A DNA stretch of 22,304 nucleotides. It comes from CAYUFF01 sp964444075. GTDB taxonomy: Archaea > Aenigmatarchaeota > Aenigmatarchaeia > CG10238-14 > SCSR01. Location: NCBI GenBank assembly GCA_964444075.1, contig CAYUFF010000013.1, positions 1 through 22,304 on the forward strand, written 5' to 3'. The notes below the pieces were generated by a model, which was not told where the DNA came from, made no database searches, and worked only from the letters and a program-made list of their open reading frames with translations. Of this stretch, positions 14,121 to 20,168 are shown piece by piece. Position 1 is the stretch's first letter. The number at the start of each line of letters is the position of its first letter. Position numbers and translations under genes: made by a program.

Positions 14121-15026
14121 TCACCATCGCAAGAATCTCTGTTTGAGCTTAACTAAGTTTGTCCTTCCCCTTCTCTCTAACGAAACTATCCCCCTTTCCG
14201 ATAGGCTTCTCAGCACTCGCGAAACCTTCGCTTTGGAAATACCGCTCTCTTTAACTATCTTCCTCTGGTGCACCCTTCCGCCGTGGAATAGTATTACCTC
14301 TAACACCTTCCTCTCGTACTCATCCAACACGGAGAGCACGAGCTTCTTCTTCGTCCTGGAAAGGTAACGCATAACAAAAGCTACGGCTGAAGCTGCAATA
14401 ACCCCCAGCGAGACCGCTATCCACAACATGGGAAAGGTGGTCTTTTCCTCCATCTTTATCGGCTGCTCGAACGAGAACTTGAACGTGAGCGGACCTGCTT
14501 CCATGTACTTTTCCTTCATCCAAAAAATTATTATCCTCCTCCCGTCGCTAACCAAGTTCTCGCCAGGGGGGAAAATTCCATGTTCTTTCATCAGGCTCAT
14601 CCCTTCAGGAAGCTTCACGAGGACGTAAAGCCTTTCTATCCTTTCGTCCAAGTCGAAGCTAGCGAAGAAGTAGTACCTGTCCTCGATTGGCTTGACGAAA
14701 TCCTCGGTAGCGAACTTGAGCTTGAGCGTTTGCGACGGTCCTAAGCTCAGCGAACAGTTTATTAGAGAGACTTCTCCAGGGCTGACCCTGCATTCGTGCT
14801 CACCAGGAGCATCGGAGGTGAAGTTTTCCACCATCCCGTTGACTATCATCTCGAAACTATTAGTAGCTTCTCCGAAAGTTATGAGCAACTCTACCTTAGC
14901 GTTGCCGTCTCGCTCGAGGGTTACGTATCCTGCGAATTCCTTTATCTGCGTCGCCCTCGCTGAGCTCGTTAGCAAGAGTAGCGATAGGGCAACGGTTAAG
15001 AGCGTTACCCTCCCAAGGGCTTTCAA
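14121..15026 (-). CDS. Membrane-spanning winged-helix regulator with external domain
   Basis: A 301-aa protein with a signal peptide (1-25), a beta-rich external domain (about 27-195), one membrane helix (about 199-221), a basic juxtamembrane segment and a cytoplasmic winged helix (about 234-300; RKIVKESGISKAKVSRVLRSL is the recognition part, RRGRTNLVKL the wing). It belongs to the archaeal type of one-component membrane regulators in which an outside sensor is joined directly to a DNA-binding domain. The TTG start overlaps the stop of the radical SAM gene (TTGA), so translation is coupled. It may sense an envelope signal and control this operon. Signal and targets are unknown. Confidence 0.75.
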   Translation of the reverse strand: MKALGRVTLLTVALSLLLLTSSARATQIKEFAGYVTLERDGNAKVELLITFGEATNSFEMIVNGMVENFTSDAPGEHECRVSPGEVSLINCSLSLGPSQTLKLKFATEDFVKPIEDRYYFFASFDLDERIERLYVLVKLPEGMSLMKEHGIFPPGENLVSDGRRIIIFWMKEKYMEAGPLTFKFSFEQPIKMEEKTTFPMLWIAVSLGVIAASAVAFVMRYLSRTKKKLVLSVLDEYERKVLEVILFHGGRVHQRKIVKESGISKAKVSRVLRSLSERGIVSLERRGRTNLVKLKQRFLRW

Positions 15027-16051
15027 CCTTCCACCTTATCGAGCACGAGGTTGATCTTGCAACCGCAGGAAGGGCACCTGTCGCCGACGAGGTTTACCCT
15101 CTTCAACACGAACCCCAACCTTTCTATCAGAGTCTCTCCGCAGTTGTAGCAGTACGTGTTCTCGTACTTGTGGCCGGGCACGTTACCTATGTACACGTAT
15201 CGTAACCCCGCTTTCCTGGCCTCATCCACCAACCTTTCCAACGTCTCGACGGGAGTCGGGGGAACGTCCTGCATCTTGTAGCTAGGAAAGAATCCTATGA
15301 CGTGGAACGGTGTATCAGAGCCCAGCTCCGTGCTTATCCACTCCGCAAGCCTTACGCAACCCTTTCTGTCGTCCCCTAATTCCGGGACTATTAAGTTGGT
15401 AACTTCGATGAAAATCCTCCTCTTCTTCAACCTCTTGAGCGTTTCGAATATCGGCTCCACATCCGATACCTCCATATACTTTTTGTAAAAGCTCGTGTTC
15501 AGCGACGCCTTCACGTCGACGACAGCAGCATCCATATACTTGTAGATTTTTTTCACCGCTTCGTTGCTCATGTAGCCGTTGGTCACCATGACGTTCTTCA
15601 ACCCTTCCTTCTTAGCCTCCCTCGCGACGTCCAGCATGAACTCGAAGAATACCGTTGGCTCCGTGTAGGTATAAGCGATTACCTTGCAGTCATTCTTCTT
15701 CGCGAGGGTTATGATTTGATGGGGAGAGTACTTTTTACCCTTCAACTCCATCCCTTCCTTCAACCCCTGACTAATCTCCCAGTTGCAGCAAAACTTGCAA
15801 GCGAAGTTGCAGCCCATCGCCGCTATCGACAACGTTTTGCTACCCGGCAAAAAGTGGAAGAACGGTTTTTTCTCGATAGGCTCGACGTTCACGGAGCAGA
15901 GCACCCCGTAGTTAATGGTGTAGAGCGTGTTATTCTTGTTTACCCTCACCGCGCAGAACCCTTTCTTGCCCTTTGGGATGAAGCACCTCCTCGCGCACAG
16001 CTCGCACCTCACTCCGTTCCTTTCTTTCTTCCAAATAAGGGCTTTCTTCAT
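15023..16051 (-). CDS. amrS: AmmeMemoRadiSam system radical SAM enzyme
   Basis: A 342-aa radical SAM protein related to pyruvate formate-lyase activating enzymes. The [4Fe-4S]-binding CxxxCxxC is GCNFACKFC (Cys81, 85, 88). The N-terminal CELCARRCFIPKGKKGFC (Cys16, 19, 23, 33) and the end with CYNC (301, 304) and CPSC (326, 329) are features of the family found with AMMECR1 and MEMO-like proteins. KVIAYTYTEPTVFFE, VMVTNGYMS and VVDVKASL are typical core blocks. The family's reaction is not known to me; AMMECR1 and MEMO partners are not in this window. It has a leaderless promoter and heads a three-gene operon with the membrane regulator and the EVE-nuclease. The first three codons fall within the 93-bp repeat. 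Confidence 0.9.
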   Translation of the reverse strand: MKKALIWKKERNGVRCELCARRCFIPKGKKGFCAVRVNKNNTLYTINYGVLCSVNVEPIEKKPFFHFLPGSKTLSIAAMGCNFACKFCCNWEISQGLKEGMELKGKKYSPHQIITLAKKNDCKVIAYTYTEPTVFFEFMLDVAREAKKEGLKNVMVTNGYMSNEAVKKIYKYMDAAVVDVKASLNTSFYKKYMEVSDVEPIFETLKRLKKRRIFIEVTNLIVPELGDDRKGCVRLAEWISTELGSDTPFHVIGFFPSYKMQDVPPTPVETLERLVDEARKAGLRYVYIGNVPGHKYENTYCYNCGETLIERLGFVLKRVNLVGDRCPSCGCKINLVLDKVEG

Positions 16052-16071
16052 GATTTATTTTTTGACTTGGA

Positions 16072-16080
16072 GATAATTAT
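16072..16080 (-). promoter_or_regulatory. TATA box of the amrS operon
   Basis: ATAATTATC on the minus strand, centred about 26 nt before the ATG at 16051. It lies inside the duplicated segment, so a second copy of this promoter exists at about 16961-16969 without the gene. Confidence 0.55.
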
Positions 16081-16090
16081 TGTTAGCATT

Positions 16091-16134
16091 GCCCTGGTAG
16101 CATAGCGGTAATGCGCCCGCCTCGTAAGCGGGAG
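16091..16134 (+). pseudogene. Truncated tRNA-Thr(CGU), 5' portion only
   Basis: Same sequence as the intact tRNA from its first base through acceptor 5' strand, D arm and the whole anticodon arm, then it breaks off after GCGGGAG. The following bases contain no T arm and no CCAGGGC to close the acceptor stem. It keeps its upstream promoter region, so a tRNA-half-like RNA could still be transcribed. Confidence 0.85.
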
Positions 16135-16230
16135 CACACCATTTAGCGAAGCGTTGAAGTTAGCTACCGGTATGGCTCCACCAAACCGCTCGAGTTTGAG
16201 CGAGATTTATGAAAAAGATTTTAGGCAAGT
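16135..16230. other. Short region with gene remnants, no intact gene
   Basis: Starts at the break in the truncated tRNA. A plus-strand stretch reads as a short tail (YRYGSTKPLEFERDL then stop at about 16210). AACCGCTCGA with its flank at 16184-16203 resembles, inverted, the sequence just after the intact tRNA (17050-17068). Nothing here can be named with confidence. Confidence 0.35.
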
Positions 16231-16581
16231 TTATAACTCAAATATCTTTGAAAGCTTTTCTTTAACTTCATCCTTCTTCTCTTCGTTTATTTCGGCGATT
16301 TTCTTTATGATGAGGTTTTTCTCCACAGTAAAGACGGTGTGGCAGTGAACATAACTTTCTTTTTTGAGTTTTCCTTCGATAAGGTCATGTTGGGTCAATT
16401 TGACTTCGTATCCTTCAAATTGCTGGGAAGATGTAATTTTAAGAACGATAACATCTTGTGAAATTCTGTTGAAATTCTCACTGCTTATGACGAGTACAGG
16501 TCTAAGTTTTCTCCCTACTAAATCCGTGAAAGGAAGTTCCAAAAGAAGTATGTCTCCAAACTTAAAATTCGAATAGTTCAT
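16231..16581 (-). CDS. PemK/MazF-type toxin
   Basis: A 116-aa protein with the MazF/PemK opening FKFGDILLLELPFTDLVGRK (residues 6-25) followed by LRPVLVIS: the G-D-I strand, the P-F-T loop and K-x-R-P-V-L-V-I-S are the family signature. The later VYVxC-like stretch SYVHCHTVFTVEK (probable catalytic/dimer strand) and a helical C-terminus complete the SH3-like fold. MazF-type toxins are sequence-specific endoribonucleases. The ATG at 16581 is chosen; it overlaps the antitoxin end by 20 bases, and an ATG four codons earlier is also open. The pair sits between two copies of a tRNA-derived repeat. Confidence 0.85.
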   Translation of the reverse strand: MNYSNFKFGDILLLELPFTDLVGRKLRPVLVISSENFNRISQDVIVLKITSSQQFEGYEVKLTQHDLIEGKLKKESYVHCHTVFTVEKNLIIKKIAEINEEKKDEVKEKLSKIFEL

Positions 16582-16747
16582 CAGCCTCTTCACCTTCTTT
16601 CAAAAGTCGTAGATAAGAGTAAAATTTTATGTCTTCAACTTTTTTTACAGACTCTATCCTAACCCTTATTATACATCTTTCTGGGAATTCGATTCTTTCT
16701 AAAGGTATGCACACGCCCCTTTCGTAGAGGAATTCTACTTCTTTCAT
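16562..16747 (-). CDS. Antitoxin of the PemK-type toxin (DUF104-like)
   Basis: A 61-aa protein starting MKEVEFLYERGVCIPLERIE, the same pattern as the DUF104 antitoxins at the left edge ((V)xFxYExGVxxPLExxE), then a strand CIIRVRIES and an acidic helical tail ending ADELFEF that would occupy the toxin. It overlaps the toxin start by 20 bases, so the two are translationally coupled. DUF104 antitoxins are usually seen with PIN toxins; here the same antitoxin type partners a MazF-like toxin, which is a module swap compared with 353-961. Confidence 0.75.
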   Translation of the reverse strand: MKEVEFLYERGVCIPLERIEFPERCIIRVRIESVKKVEDIKFYSYLRLLKEGEEADELFEF

Positions 16748-16771
16748 ACTCGTAGTTTGTTCTATAAAAAT

Positions 16772-16777
16772 TTTAAA
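16772..16777 (-). promoter_or_regulatory. TATA box of the antitoxin-toxin pair
   Basis: TTTAAA, within AACTTTAAAATTTTT on the minus strand, centred about 27 nt before the antitoxin ATG. Confidence 0.5.
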
Positions 16778-16930
16778 GTTTAACCAGTACTCTGGTACTC
16801 TAGCCTACAAGCTTGGTAAGAAGTTTACCTGGTCAAATTTGAGCAGCAATAATTAATTCATCGTCTTGTCCCCGAGTCCCCATCTTACTTAAAGCCAACA
16901 GGTGGGAACCCATGGTAAACCTCTGTCTCC
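16778..16930. other. Non-coding stretch with possible transposase tail
   Basis: The plus strand at 16853-16918 reads LIHRLVPESPSYLKPTGGNPW then stop, which has the flavour of the variable C-terminal tails of TnpB-type transposon proteins, but there is no upstream part. A short direct repeat GTACTCT occurs twice near 16787-16801. The segment ends exactly where the right copy of the 93-bp repeat begins. Confidence 0.3.
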
Positions 16931-17023
16931 CTTTCTTCATGATTTATTTTTTGACTTGGAGATAATTATTGTTAGCATTGCCCTGGTAGCATAGCGGTAA
17001 TGCGCCCGCCTCGTAAGCGGGAG
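16931..17023. repeat. 93-bp direct repeat, right copy
   Basis: Partner of 16042-16134. This copy leads into the complete tRNA; its amrS start codons lead nowhere. Confidence 0.95.
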
Positions 17024-17051
17024 ATCGTGGGTTCGAATCCCACCCAGGGCT
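16980..17051 (+). tRNA. tRNA-Thr (anticodon CGU)
   Basis: Full cloverleaf of 72 bases including the discriminator: acceptor GCCCTGG/CCAGGGC, D arm GCAT-AGCGGTA-ATGC, anticodon arm CCCGC-CTCGTAA-GCGGG with CGT at the anticodon positions (reads ACG), variable AGATC, T arm GTGGG-TTCGAAT-CCCAC. The discriminator is T, as usual for archaeal tRNA-Thr. CCA is not encoded and there is no intron. A TTTATTTTTT stretch about 33 nt upstream may be the promoter. Confidence 0.97.
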
Positions 17052-17162
17052 CAAGTTTCGAGCGGTTGCTCCACGGAAAACTTTCCCTCGTCGCAAATGT
17101 ATTCCAAACCCTCTTCCTTGTGGAGGAAGTAGAAAAGCCTCTTAAGCCTTTCTCAACGTTAG

Positions 17163-17321
17163 CTCACTTCCAGGTATCCCGTAAGGAAGGTGAACGGAAG
17201 CGTTGAGGTACCGTTTGAGAGATACAAGGAAGAGGATGCGAGAAAAGCCTTGGAACACGCAAGCTTCGTGTTGGAGAAGGTTAGGGAATTTCTCGCAAAG
17301 GAATTCATGATGGAAGTGTGA
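17163..17321 (+). pseudogene. HEPN-domain C-terminal remnant
   Basis: An open stretch of 52 codons after a stop encodes SRYPVRKVNGSVEVPFERYK followed by EEDARKALEHASFVLEKVREFL and a short end. The order S-x-Y-P...(P)x-x-x-Y-x-x-E-D-A-x-x-A-x-x-x-A is the C-terminal end of HEPN proteins, many of which are RNase toxins paired with a MNT nucleotidyltransferase antitoxin. The N-terminal helices and the R-x4-6-H catalytic motif are missing and no partner gene is nearby. I regard it as a decayed toxin gene. Confidence 0.6.
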
Positions 17322-17334
17322 GTTTATCTTTAGC

Positions 17335-17386
17335 TTAACGGTAGCTTAACGATCCGTTAAGTTTTTTGGTTAACGATAGGTTAACG
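17335..17386. repeat. Cluster of five TTAACG motifs with 11-bp phasing
   Basis: TTAACG starts at 17335, 17346, 17370 and 17381, and its complement CGTTAA at 17355. The first two and the last two are each spaced 11 bp, one helical turn, and the flanks also repeat (GGTAG, GATCC/GATAGG). It lies just past the stop of the TrmB-type gene and past the HEPN remnant. Confidence 0.75.
17345..17367 (+). terminator. Hairpin plus T6, terminator-like
   Basis: CTTAACG-ATC-CGTTAAG forms a perfect 7-bp stem with a 3-base loop and is followed at once by TTTTTT on the plus strand. It would end plus-strand transcripts coming from the tRNA/HEPN side. Its arms are two of the TTAACG motifs, so it may be a protein site rather than a terminator. 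Confidence 0.45.
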
Positions 17387-17395
17387 GTAGAAAAA

Positions 17396-18137
17396 CTAAG
17401 CTTCTTCCGCAGATTTCCAAACGAACTCAAAATATCTCAGAAAGTTGTTAGCAATTTCCGTGTTCTTTATGAGGATTGTTACGGGTTCTTCGCTCCAAAG
17501 GATTATTCCAAGCTTTTTTACCGTAAATCGCTATGCTAGCGGGCGAAACGTAACGAGGATGTAGATGCCTCACTCTTAGAAGTTTGTATTTCTCCAAGTA
17601 TTTTTTGTCCTTTCTTGTAGCAATCATCCTTATCAATATCCTTTTCTTTAACCTCTCTTTTGTAAACTTTGGGAGGAAATGCTTTAGCAACTCTTCTGTC
17701 CTGTCGATTGTTGTACAAATCACGTGAATCGTCTTTCCCTCCTTCAGCTCGTCGAGATACAACGTTTCTATACCCTTTCTTCCGAAGAGGACTTTAACGT
17801 CTATTCGCTCTCCCTCCAGCGTTTTTTCGATCTTCGGTAAAACCTTCCCCAATTCCTCTCTCTTTTCCTTTATTTCCCTTTCCATTTCTCGAAGTTTATG
17901 AAGAATGCGTAAAGGTAGTACAGGCTTGTAGTGTCTTATTCTACCCTTTTTTATACAAGTGAGCAAACCTTTTTTTACAAGCCTCTCGGCTACGTCGTAA
18001 GCTGTTCTTCTGTGAATCTTAAGTTCCTTTCCCAATCTGCTTGCCGTCGATTCTTTCAGATGAAGTAACTTTAGATAAACTTTCGTTTCAAGTTCGGAAA
18101 AGCCTAGGAAGGCTAGAGTTTCCTTGAGTTTCTTCAT
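17396..18137 (-). pseudogene. TrmB-family transcription regulator, one-base frameshift near C-terminus
   Basis: The N-terminus KLKETLAFLGFSELETKVYL and the helix-turn-helix TASRLGKELKIHRRTAYDVAERLVKKGLL mark a TrmB-type winged helix, followed by a coiled coil (about 78-110) and the C-terminal effector/dimer region (VLFGRKGIETLYLDELKEG, SPASIAIYG). The frame as written ends at 17448 with an implausible basic tail (229 aa). One base less in the A6 run (plus-strand T 17514-17519) continues as KKLGIILWSEEPVTILIKN and then EIANNFLRYFEFVWK to a stop at 17396, exactly the conserved end of this family, about 246 aa. It has a leaderless promoter. Targets are unknown; the TTAACG cluster lies at its 3' end. 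It is a sequencing error, recent mutation or slippage site. Confidence 0.8.
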
Positions 18138-18159
18138 ATACTAAAAGCTCGAAACTATC

Positions 18160-18165
18160 TTTAAA
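18160..18165 (-). promoter_or_regulatory. TATA box of the TrmB-type gene
   Basis: GTATTTAAAG on the minus strand, centred about 26 nt before the ATG at 18137. Confidence 0.6.
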
Positions 18166-18197
18166 TACCTTTAGTTCGTTCCTCCCTTACCCTTTCA

Positions 18198-18842
18198 TCA
18201 CCAAAGGTCCATCGGTGAGACGTATTCTCTCACAACACTCCCGATTCCCACTCCTTCATCAAAATGTTTCCTCACACTTATCTCAACGACTTTCTTCCCG
18301 TCCTCAGCGAAGAGTTGTCGGATGATGTATTCTCCTGAGAGAGGTCTTCGCAGGCCGGCCTTCGCAATTATTTCCTCGTTGCTCTTCCCTTTCAAAGGTT
18401 CATCGCTGAAATACACCAAGATAGCAAGACCCCTTTGATGTAGGATGTTTTTGAGTCTCCATTTTAAACCACCCTTTCCTCCCCAGTGTGTTTCTCCTTC
18501 ACATAGGAATTTGTAATACCTGCTGCTGAACTCAAAGATATAAACCTTCTCTCCCATTAATCCTGCCCTTATGTACTCGTAGGGACTCGAGCAATCTATA
18601 ATCCAAATCGGAAACTTACCTTCAAATTCCCCTTTAAACTCATCTTTATGTTTTCTTTTGTAAACTCTGATGATATCGTCTATTCTCTTGAAATAATGTC
18701 TCTTTCTATACTCGTCCTTTTTTGTTTCTATCGTTCTCTTAATTTTATCGTACAACTCCTCGCACGTGCGTTTGTGCTCCTCGATTTCATGCAAAGCTTC
18801 CTCCAATTCCCTAACTTCATCCAAAAGATTTTTTCTTCCCAT
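18198..18842 (-). CDS. Coiled-coil protein, unknown function
   Basis: A 214-aa soluble protein. Residues 5-60 form a charged heptad-like helix (LLDEVRELEEALHEIEEHKR...), then a mixed alpha/beta domain containing FPIWIIDCSSPYEYIRAGLM, KVYIFEFSSRYYKF, THWGGKGGLKWRLKN and LAILVYFSDEPL, ending VSPMDLW. I do not recognise the family and see no nuclease or ATPase motif. The ATG at 18842 is preferred to an upstream ATG at 18890 because AATTTTTATT-like sequence is centred about 28 nt before it. It lies 60 bp upstream of the TrmB-type gene on the same strand; since TrmB has its own promoter, they are probably separate units. Confidence 0.6.
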   Translation of the reverse strand: MGRKNLLDEVRELEEALHEIEEHKRTCEELYDKIKRTIETKKDEYRKRHYFKRIDDIIRVYKRKHKDEFKGEFEGKFPIWIIDCSSPYEYIRAGLMGEKVYIFEFSSRYYKFLCEGETHWGGKGGLKWRLKNILHQRGLAILVYFSDEPLKGKSNEEIIAKAGLRRPLSGEYIIRQLFAEDGKKVVEISVRKHFDEGVGIGSVVREYVSPMDLW

Positions 18843-18865
18843 CGATATGCTCGTAGAGACATCTG

Positions 18866-18874
18866 AATAAAAAT
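18866..18874 (-). promoter_or_regulatory. Possible TATA box of the coiled-coil gene
   Basis: ATTTTTATT on the minus strand, about 28 nt before the ATG at 18842. Confidence 0.35.
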
Positions 18875-18996
18875 GTATGTGGTCACACACTTTACCACAG
18901 CATAACCGTTGGGGAGTCGAGAAAAACGTTTTGATTTGCGAGATCGCTTATCGAAAAGTCGTCCCAACCATTAAGCTGAAACGTGAACTACTTAAA

Positions 18997-19005
18997 CTTT
19001 TTAAC
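18997..19005 (+). promoter_or_regulatory. TATA box of the CMP kinase-like gene
   Basis: CTTTTTAAC centred about 28 nt before the ATG at 19030. Confidence 0.45.
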
Positions 19006-19029
19006 CTGCGCTAAAGTTTAGTTCTATTC

Positions 19030-20163
19030 ATGAGGACCTTCATCCCAGCGCTAGAGGATTATGAAAAAAAGTTTGTCGAAGGTAAAGCGAGGAAAAGGGG
19101 AATAACCATAGCTGTTTCTGGAGTTAGCGGGAGTGGTAAATCTACCCTCGCGAGGCATTTGGCGGAGAAACTCAAGCTAAGGTATTACGAAGCCGGAGAG
19201 ATTTTGAGAAGGCTGGCGAAGGAAAGAAGCGTTCCGTTAGAAAGGTTGGTCGAAAAGCTGGAGGAAAACCTCGATTTAGAAATAGACAGGAAAACTCTCT
19301 CGCTCGCTGCCCGCGGCGGCTGCGTAATCGTCGGTAGGCTTGCTCCTTTGGCTGCTGGTAAGTACGCGGACGTAAGGGTTCTCGTAACGGCTCCTTTAAG
19401 AGTTAGGGCAAAGAGGGTTTCGGAAAGGGAGAAGATAGCCGCGAGTCTTGCTAGGAAGTTGTTGAGGGAAAGGGATGAGGCTGACAGGAAGAGGTATGAA
19501 AAGGTTTACGGCGTCGACTTCCTTTCCAGGAAACATTATCACATAGTTTTCAGGAACGACGTTCCCTTGAGAAAGGCGAGAGCGGCTTTCGTCAAGGTGG
19601 TGAGAGATTTCTTGAGAAAAAGGAAGCTCTCCATCGCGATAGGCGGCGATACCGGCGCTGGAAGCAGCACGGTAGGAAGGCTTCTGGCTAAAAGGTTAAA
19701 CTCCAAGTTCTTTTCTGTCGGAGATTTGTTCAAGAAGCTCAGCAAGAAGAAAGCTAAAGGCGAAACTCTCAGAGCCATAAAAACTTGGGAGGACGTCGGA
19801 AAGAAAAAAGAGTTCCACGAAAAGCTCGACAGGTTACAAAGGCGTATCGCAAAAAAAGGAAACTGCGTAATCTGCGCCAAGCTCTCTCCCTGGGTGCTGA
19901 AAGATATAGCTGACTATAGGATTTGGATTACGGCAAACTTTGTTACGAGAGCAAGAAGAGTTGCTGAGAGGGACGGAATTCCGTTGGAAGAAGCGAAGAA
20001 GTTGCTGAGGAAAAAGGAGAGGTTGGAGCGAGAAGAGTGGAGAAGGATTTACGGTATTGATTTTGCCTCCCTGAAAAGCCTTTGCGAGATCGTCGTTGAC
20101 TCCTCAAAACTATCGCAGGGAGAAATCGTCGAGAGGATTTTGAAGGCTATCGGCAAGCGTTGA
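19030..20163 (+). CDS. Tandem CMP kinase-like protein with a degenerate second half
   Basis: A 377-aa protein made of two archaeal cytidylate-kinase-like units (archaeal CMP kinase is about 180-190 aa). Half 1 (about 24-196): P-loop GVSGSGKST (31-39), YEAGEILRRLA, VIVGRLAPLAAGKYADVRVLV and RERDEADRKRYEKVYGVDF. Half 2 (about 199-377): GDTGAGSST (206-214) aligned with the P-loop, FSVGDLFKKLS, VICAKLSPWVLKDIADYRIWI and EREEWRRIYGIDF. In half 2 the P-loop lysine is serine (S212), and the GR of the nucleotide-binding GRLA is AK. Half 1 should phosphorylate CMP/dCMP; half 2 is probably structural or regulatory. An extra 20-residue N-terminus precedes half 1. Convergent with the AsnC gene, 5 bp apart. 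Confidence 0.82.
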   Translation: MRTFIPALEDYEKKFVEGKARKRGITIAVSGVSGSGKSTLARHLAEKLKLRYYEAGEILRRLAKERSVPLERLVEKLEENLDLEIDRKTLSLAARGGCVIVGRLAPLAAGKYADVRVLVTAPLRVRAKRVSEREKIAASLARKLLRERDEADRKRYEKVYGVDFLSRKHYHIVFRNDVPLRKARAAFVKVVRDFLRKRKLSIAIGGDTGAGSSTVGRLLAKRLNSKFFSVGDLFKKLSKKKAKGETLRAIKTWEDVGKKKEFHEKLDRLQRRIAKKGNCVICAKLSPWVLKDIADYRIWITANFVTRARRVAERDGIPLEEAKKLLRKKERLEREEWRRIYGIDFASLKSLCEIVVDSSKLSQGEIVERILKAIGKR

Positions 20164-20168
20164 AAGCT

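Larger units (their letters stand above)
16042..16134. repeat. 93-bp direct repeat, left copy
   Basis: Identical to 16931-17023 (offset 889 bp). It covers the first three codons of amrS, its promoter, the tRNA-Thr promoter and the first 44 bases of the tRNA. Confidence 0.95.

Noticed and set aside
16091..16200. Idea that the left tRNA copy is an intron-containing or split tRNA
   Set aside because: No T arm and no matching acceptor 3' strand follows, and an intact identical tRNA exists 889 bp away; a truncated duplicate is simpler.
17055..17160. Minus-strand stretch reading RLFYFLHKEEGLEYICDEGK then FSVEQPLET and stop
   Set aside because: Plausible composition but only about 34 codons, no start codon in a good context, and it conflicts with the HEPN remnant on the other strand further on. 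Left as unexplained.
18319..18345. C/D box guide RNA, from a GGATGATG...CTGA-like pattern
   Set aside because: The C box does not match RUGAUGA, there is no second box pair, and the stretch lies inside a gene.
18892..18990. Minus-strand stretch reading LNGWDDFSISDLANQNVFLD then SPTVMLW and stop, just upstream of the coiled-coil gene
   Set aside because: It looks protein-like and could be a gene tail, but no start, no upstream continuation and no family can be seen.
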